This document shows, one piece after another, positions 63,143-64,000 of a DNA stretch of 64,000 bases. The DNA lies in NCBI GenBank assembly GCA_947454485.1, contig CANGJJ010000002.1, forward strand, positions 62,001 to 126,000, given 5' to 3'. The stretch is from Beijerinckiaceae bacterium. GTDB taxonomy: Bacteria > Pseudomonadota > Alphaproteobacteria > Rhizobiales > Beijerinckiaceae. Positions within the stretch are counted from its first letter, which is position 1. Each line of letters opens with the position of its first letter. The notes below the pieces were generated by a model. It worked only from the letters and a program-made list of their open reading frames with translations, ran no database searches and was not told where the DNA came from. A program made the position numbers and the translations under genes.

Positions 63143-63955
63143 ATGACTGCAGGCTCTGAGACTGATCTGATTACGCTGCGCGATGTCCGCTTCGGTTACA
63201 CAGACCGGGCGGTGCTCGACGGGCTGAATCTGACGGTCCCGCGCGGGCAGATCCTTGCCATCATGGGCGGGTCGGGCAGCGGCAAGACCTCTCTGCTGAG
63301 CCTGCTGAGCGGGCGCAACAAAATCTGGTCCGGCAGCGTGAAGGTGGATGGGCTGGAAGTGGGCAGCCTCAACCGCCGCGCGCTCTATGACTTGCGCGCC
63401 CGCATGGGCATGCTCTTCCAGTTCGGCGCTTTGTTCACCGACCTCTCGGTCTTCGACAATATCGCCTTCCCCTATCGCGAAAAGACCGATCTGCCAGAGC
63501 CTGTCATTCGCGACCTCGTTCTCATGAAGCTTGAGGCTGTGGGCCTGCGCGGCGCGGCGCGGCTGATGCCCTCCCAGCTCTCGGGCGGCATGGCCCGTCG
63601 CGTAGCCCTTGCCCGCGCCATCGCGCTCGACCCGATGCTGATGATGTATGACGAGCCCTTCACGGGCCTCGATCCCATTTCCATCGGTATTGTCGGCCAG
63701 CTGATCCAGCGGCTGAACGCTACTTTCGGCCTGACTTCAATCATCGTCACCCATGACCTGACCGAGACCCTGCGCATCGCCCATCGCGTCGTCATTATCT
63801 CGGAGGGCAAGGTCTATCGCGATCTGACCCCCGCCGATGTGCGTGAAAGCCAAGACCCCTTCATCCGGCAATTCGCCGATGGTCTGCCGGACGGGCCTGT
63901 CCCCTTCCATGTGGCCGCCCCGCCCTATGCTGAGGAATTGCTGTCCGCACCATGA
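63143..63955 (+). CDS. mlaF: Phospholipid transport ABC ATPase MlaF
   Basis: The 270-residue ATPase has Walker A GGSGSGKTS at 42-50, the Mla-type Q-loop FQFGALFTDLSVFDNIAFPYRE, signature LSGGMARRVALARA and Walker B LMMYDEPFTGLDP. The QFGALFTDLSVFDN stretch is typical of MlaF. The family powers retrograde or anterograde phospholipid movement between the membranes. It overlaps mlaE by ATGA. A TTG start at 63125 is less likely. Confidence 0.94.
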   Translation: MTAGSETDLITLRDVRFGYTDRAVLDGLNLTVPRGQILAIMGGSGSGKTSLLSLLSGRNKIWSGSVKVDGLEVGSLNRRALYDLRARMGMLFQFGALFTDLSVFDNIAFPYREKTDLPEPVIRDLVLMKLEAVGLRGAARLMPSQLSGGMARRVALARAIALDPMLMMYDEPFTGLDPISIGIVGQLIQRLNATFGLTSIIVTHDLTETLRIAHRVVIISEGKVYRDLTPADVRESQDPFIRQFADGLPDGPVPFHVAAPPYAEELLSAP

Positions 63956-64000
63956 ACCGCTTTCTGGATTTCATAGAGGGGCTTGGCGCGGGCATCACCG
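63952..64000 (+). CDS. mlaE: Phospholipid transport permease MlaE, N-terminal part only
   Basis: The ATG overlaps the mlaF stop and the frame reads MNRFLDFIEGLGAGIT before the window ends. The short start and its place directly after mlaF identify it as the MlaE permease. The rest is outside the window. Confidence 0.8.
   Translation, partial: MNRFLDFIEGLGAGIT

Noticed and set aside
1-64000. CRISPR arrays, insertion sequences, prophage or toxin-antitoxin systems
   Set aside because: No regularly spaced repeats, transposase or integrase motifs, phage structural genes or typical paired small toxin genes were seen on either strand.

Overview
The window looks like a contiguous piece of an alphaproteobacterial chromosome, probably Hyphomicrobiales (Rhizobiales). 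The grounds are gene orders and families typical of that class: a mitofilin-like gene followed by hemY, dapF-mtaB near ftsY, ccmABCD-dsbE next to acnA, the pst-phoU-phoB block, and a DUF3772-type mechanosensitive channel. GC content is high except around 6.45-6.75 kb. I see no transposase, integrase, phage gene, rRNA or CRISPR array. This is a reading by eye; no database search was possible.

Layout: (1) 1-4.8 kb: a partial DedA/YqaA membrane protein, a beta-carbonic anhydrase, a CitE-like lyase, the mitofilin-like/hemY pair and tRNA-Thr(CGT). (2) 4.9-12.8 kb: mostly exported, membrane or hypothetical proteins (DoxX, small lipoproteins, a serine-hydrolase-like lipoprotein, an L,D-transpeptidase) and an MFS transporter. 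(3) 12.7-25.4 kb: a tripartite tricarboxylate transporter (TTT) island. It has one tctB-tctA permease pair, seven TctC-type binding proteins on both strands, an amidohydrolase, a protein resembling 4,5-dihydroxyphthalate decarboxylase or a binding protein, and an unusual LysR regulator with two helix-turn-helix domains. (4) 25.6-31.8 kb: phosphate regulon phoR-pstSCAB-phoU-phoB, with an extended PHO-box array before pstS. (5) 31.8-35.2 kb: molybdate operon modE-modA-modB-modC read leftward from a Mo-box, then about 560 bases without a gene. (6) 35.7-45.2 kb: an SDR enzyme, a CAP-domain lipoprotein, an MscS-type channel, epmB-epmA divergent from efp, rlmN, a methyltransferase and a GyrI-like exported protein. 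(7) 45.4-51 kb: dapF, mtaB, ftsY and yciB, with an FmdE-like gene and an RluA-type pseudouridine synthase between mtaB and ftsY. (8) 50.9-56.5 kb: cytochrome c maturation genes ccmABCD-dsbE (ccmD is only 47 codons) and acnA. (9) 56.6-64 kb: a DUF3237 protein, leuB, two exported proteins, asd, a serine hydrolase, an orphan solute-binding protein and the start of mlaFE.

The best-supported working units are the Pho block (sensor, transporter, PhoU and response regulator with visible PHO boxes), the Mod operon with its operator, and the EpmA/EpmB/EF-P modification set. The TTT island is the most unusual part. Its density of binding proteins and its double-HTH regulator suggest uptake of several organic acids through one or a few permeases, perhaps including aromatic acids; the substrates are not known. 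I did not find convincing evidence of a wholly new type of system.
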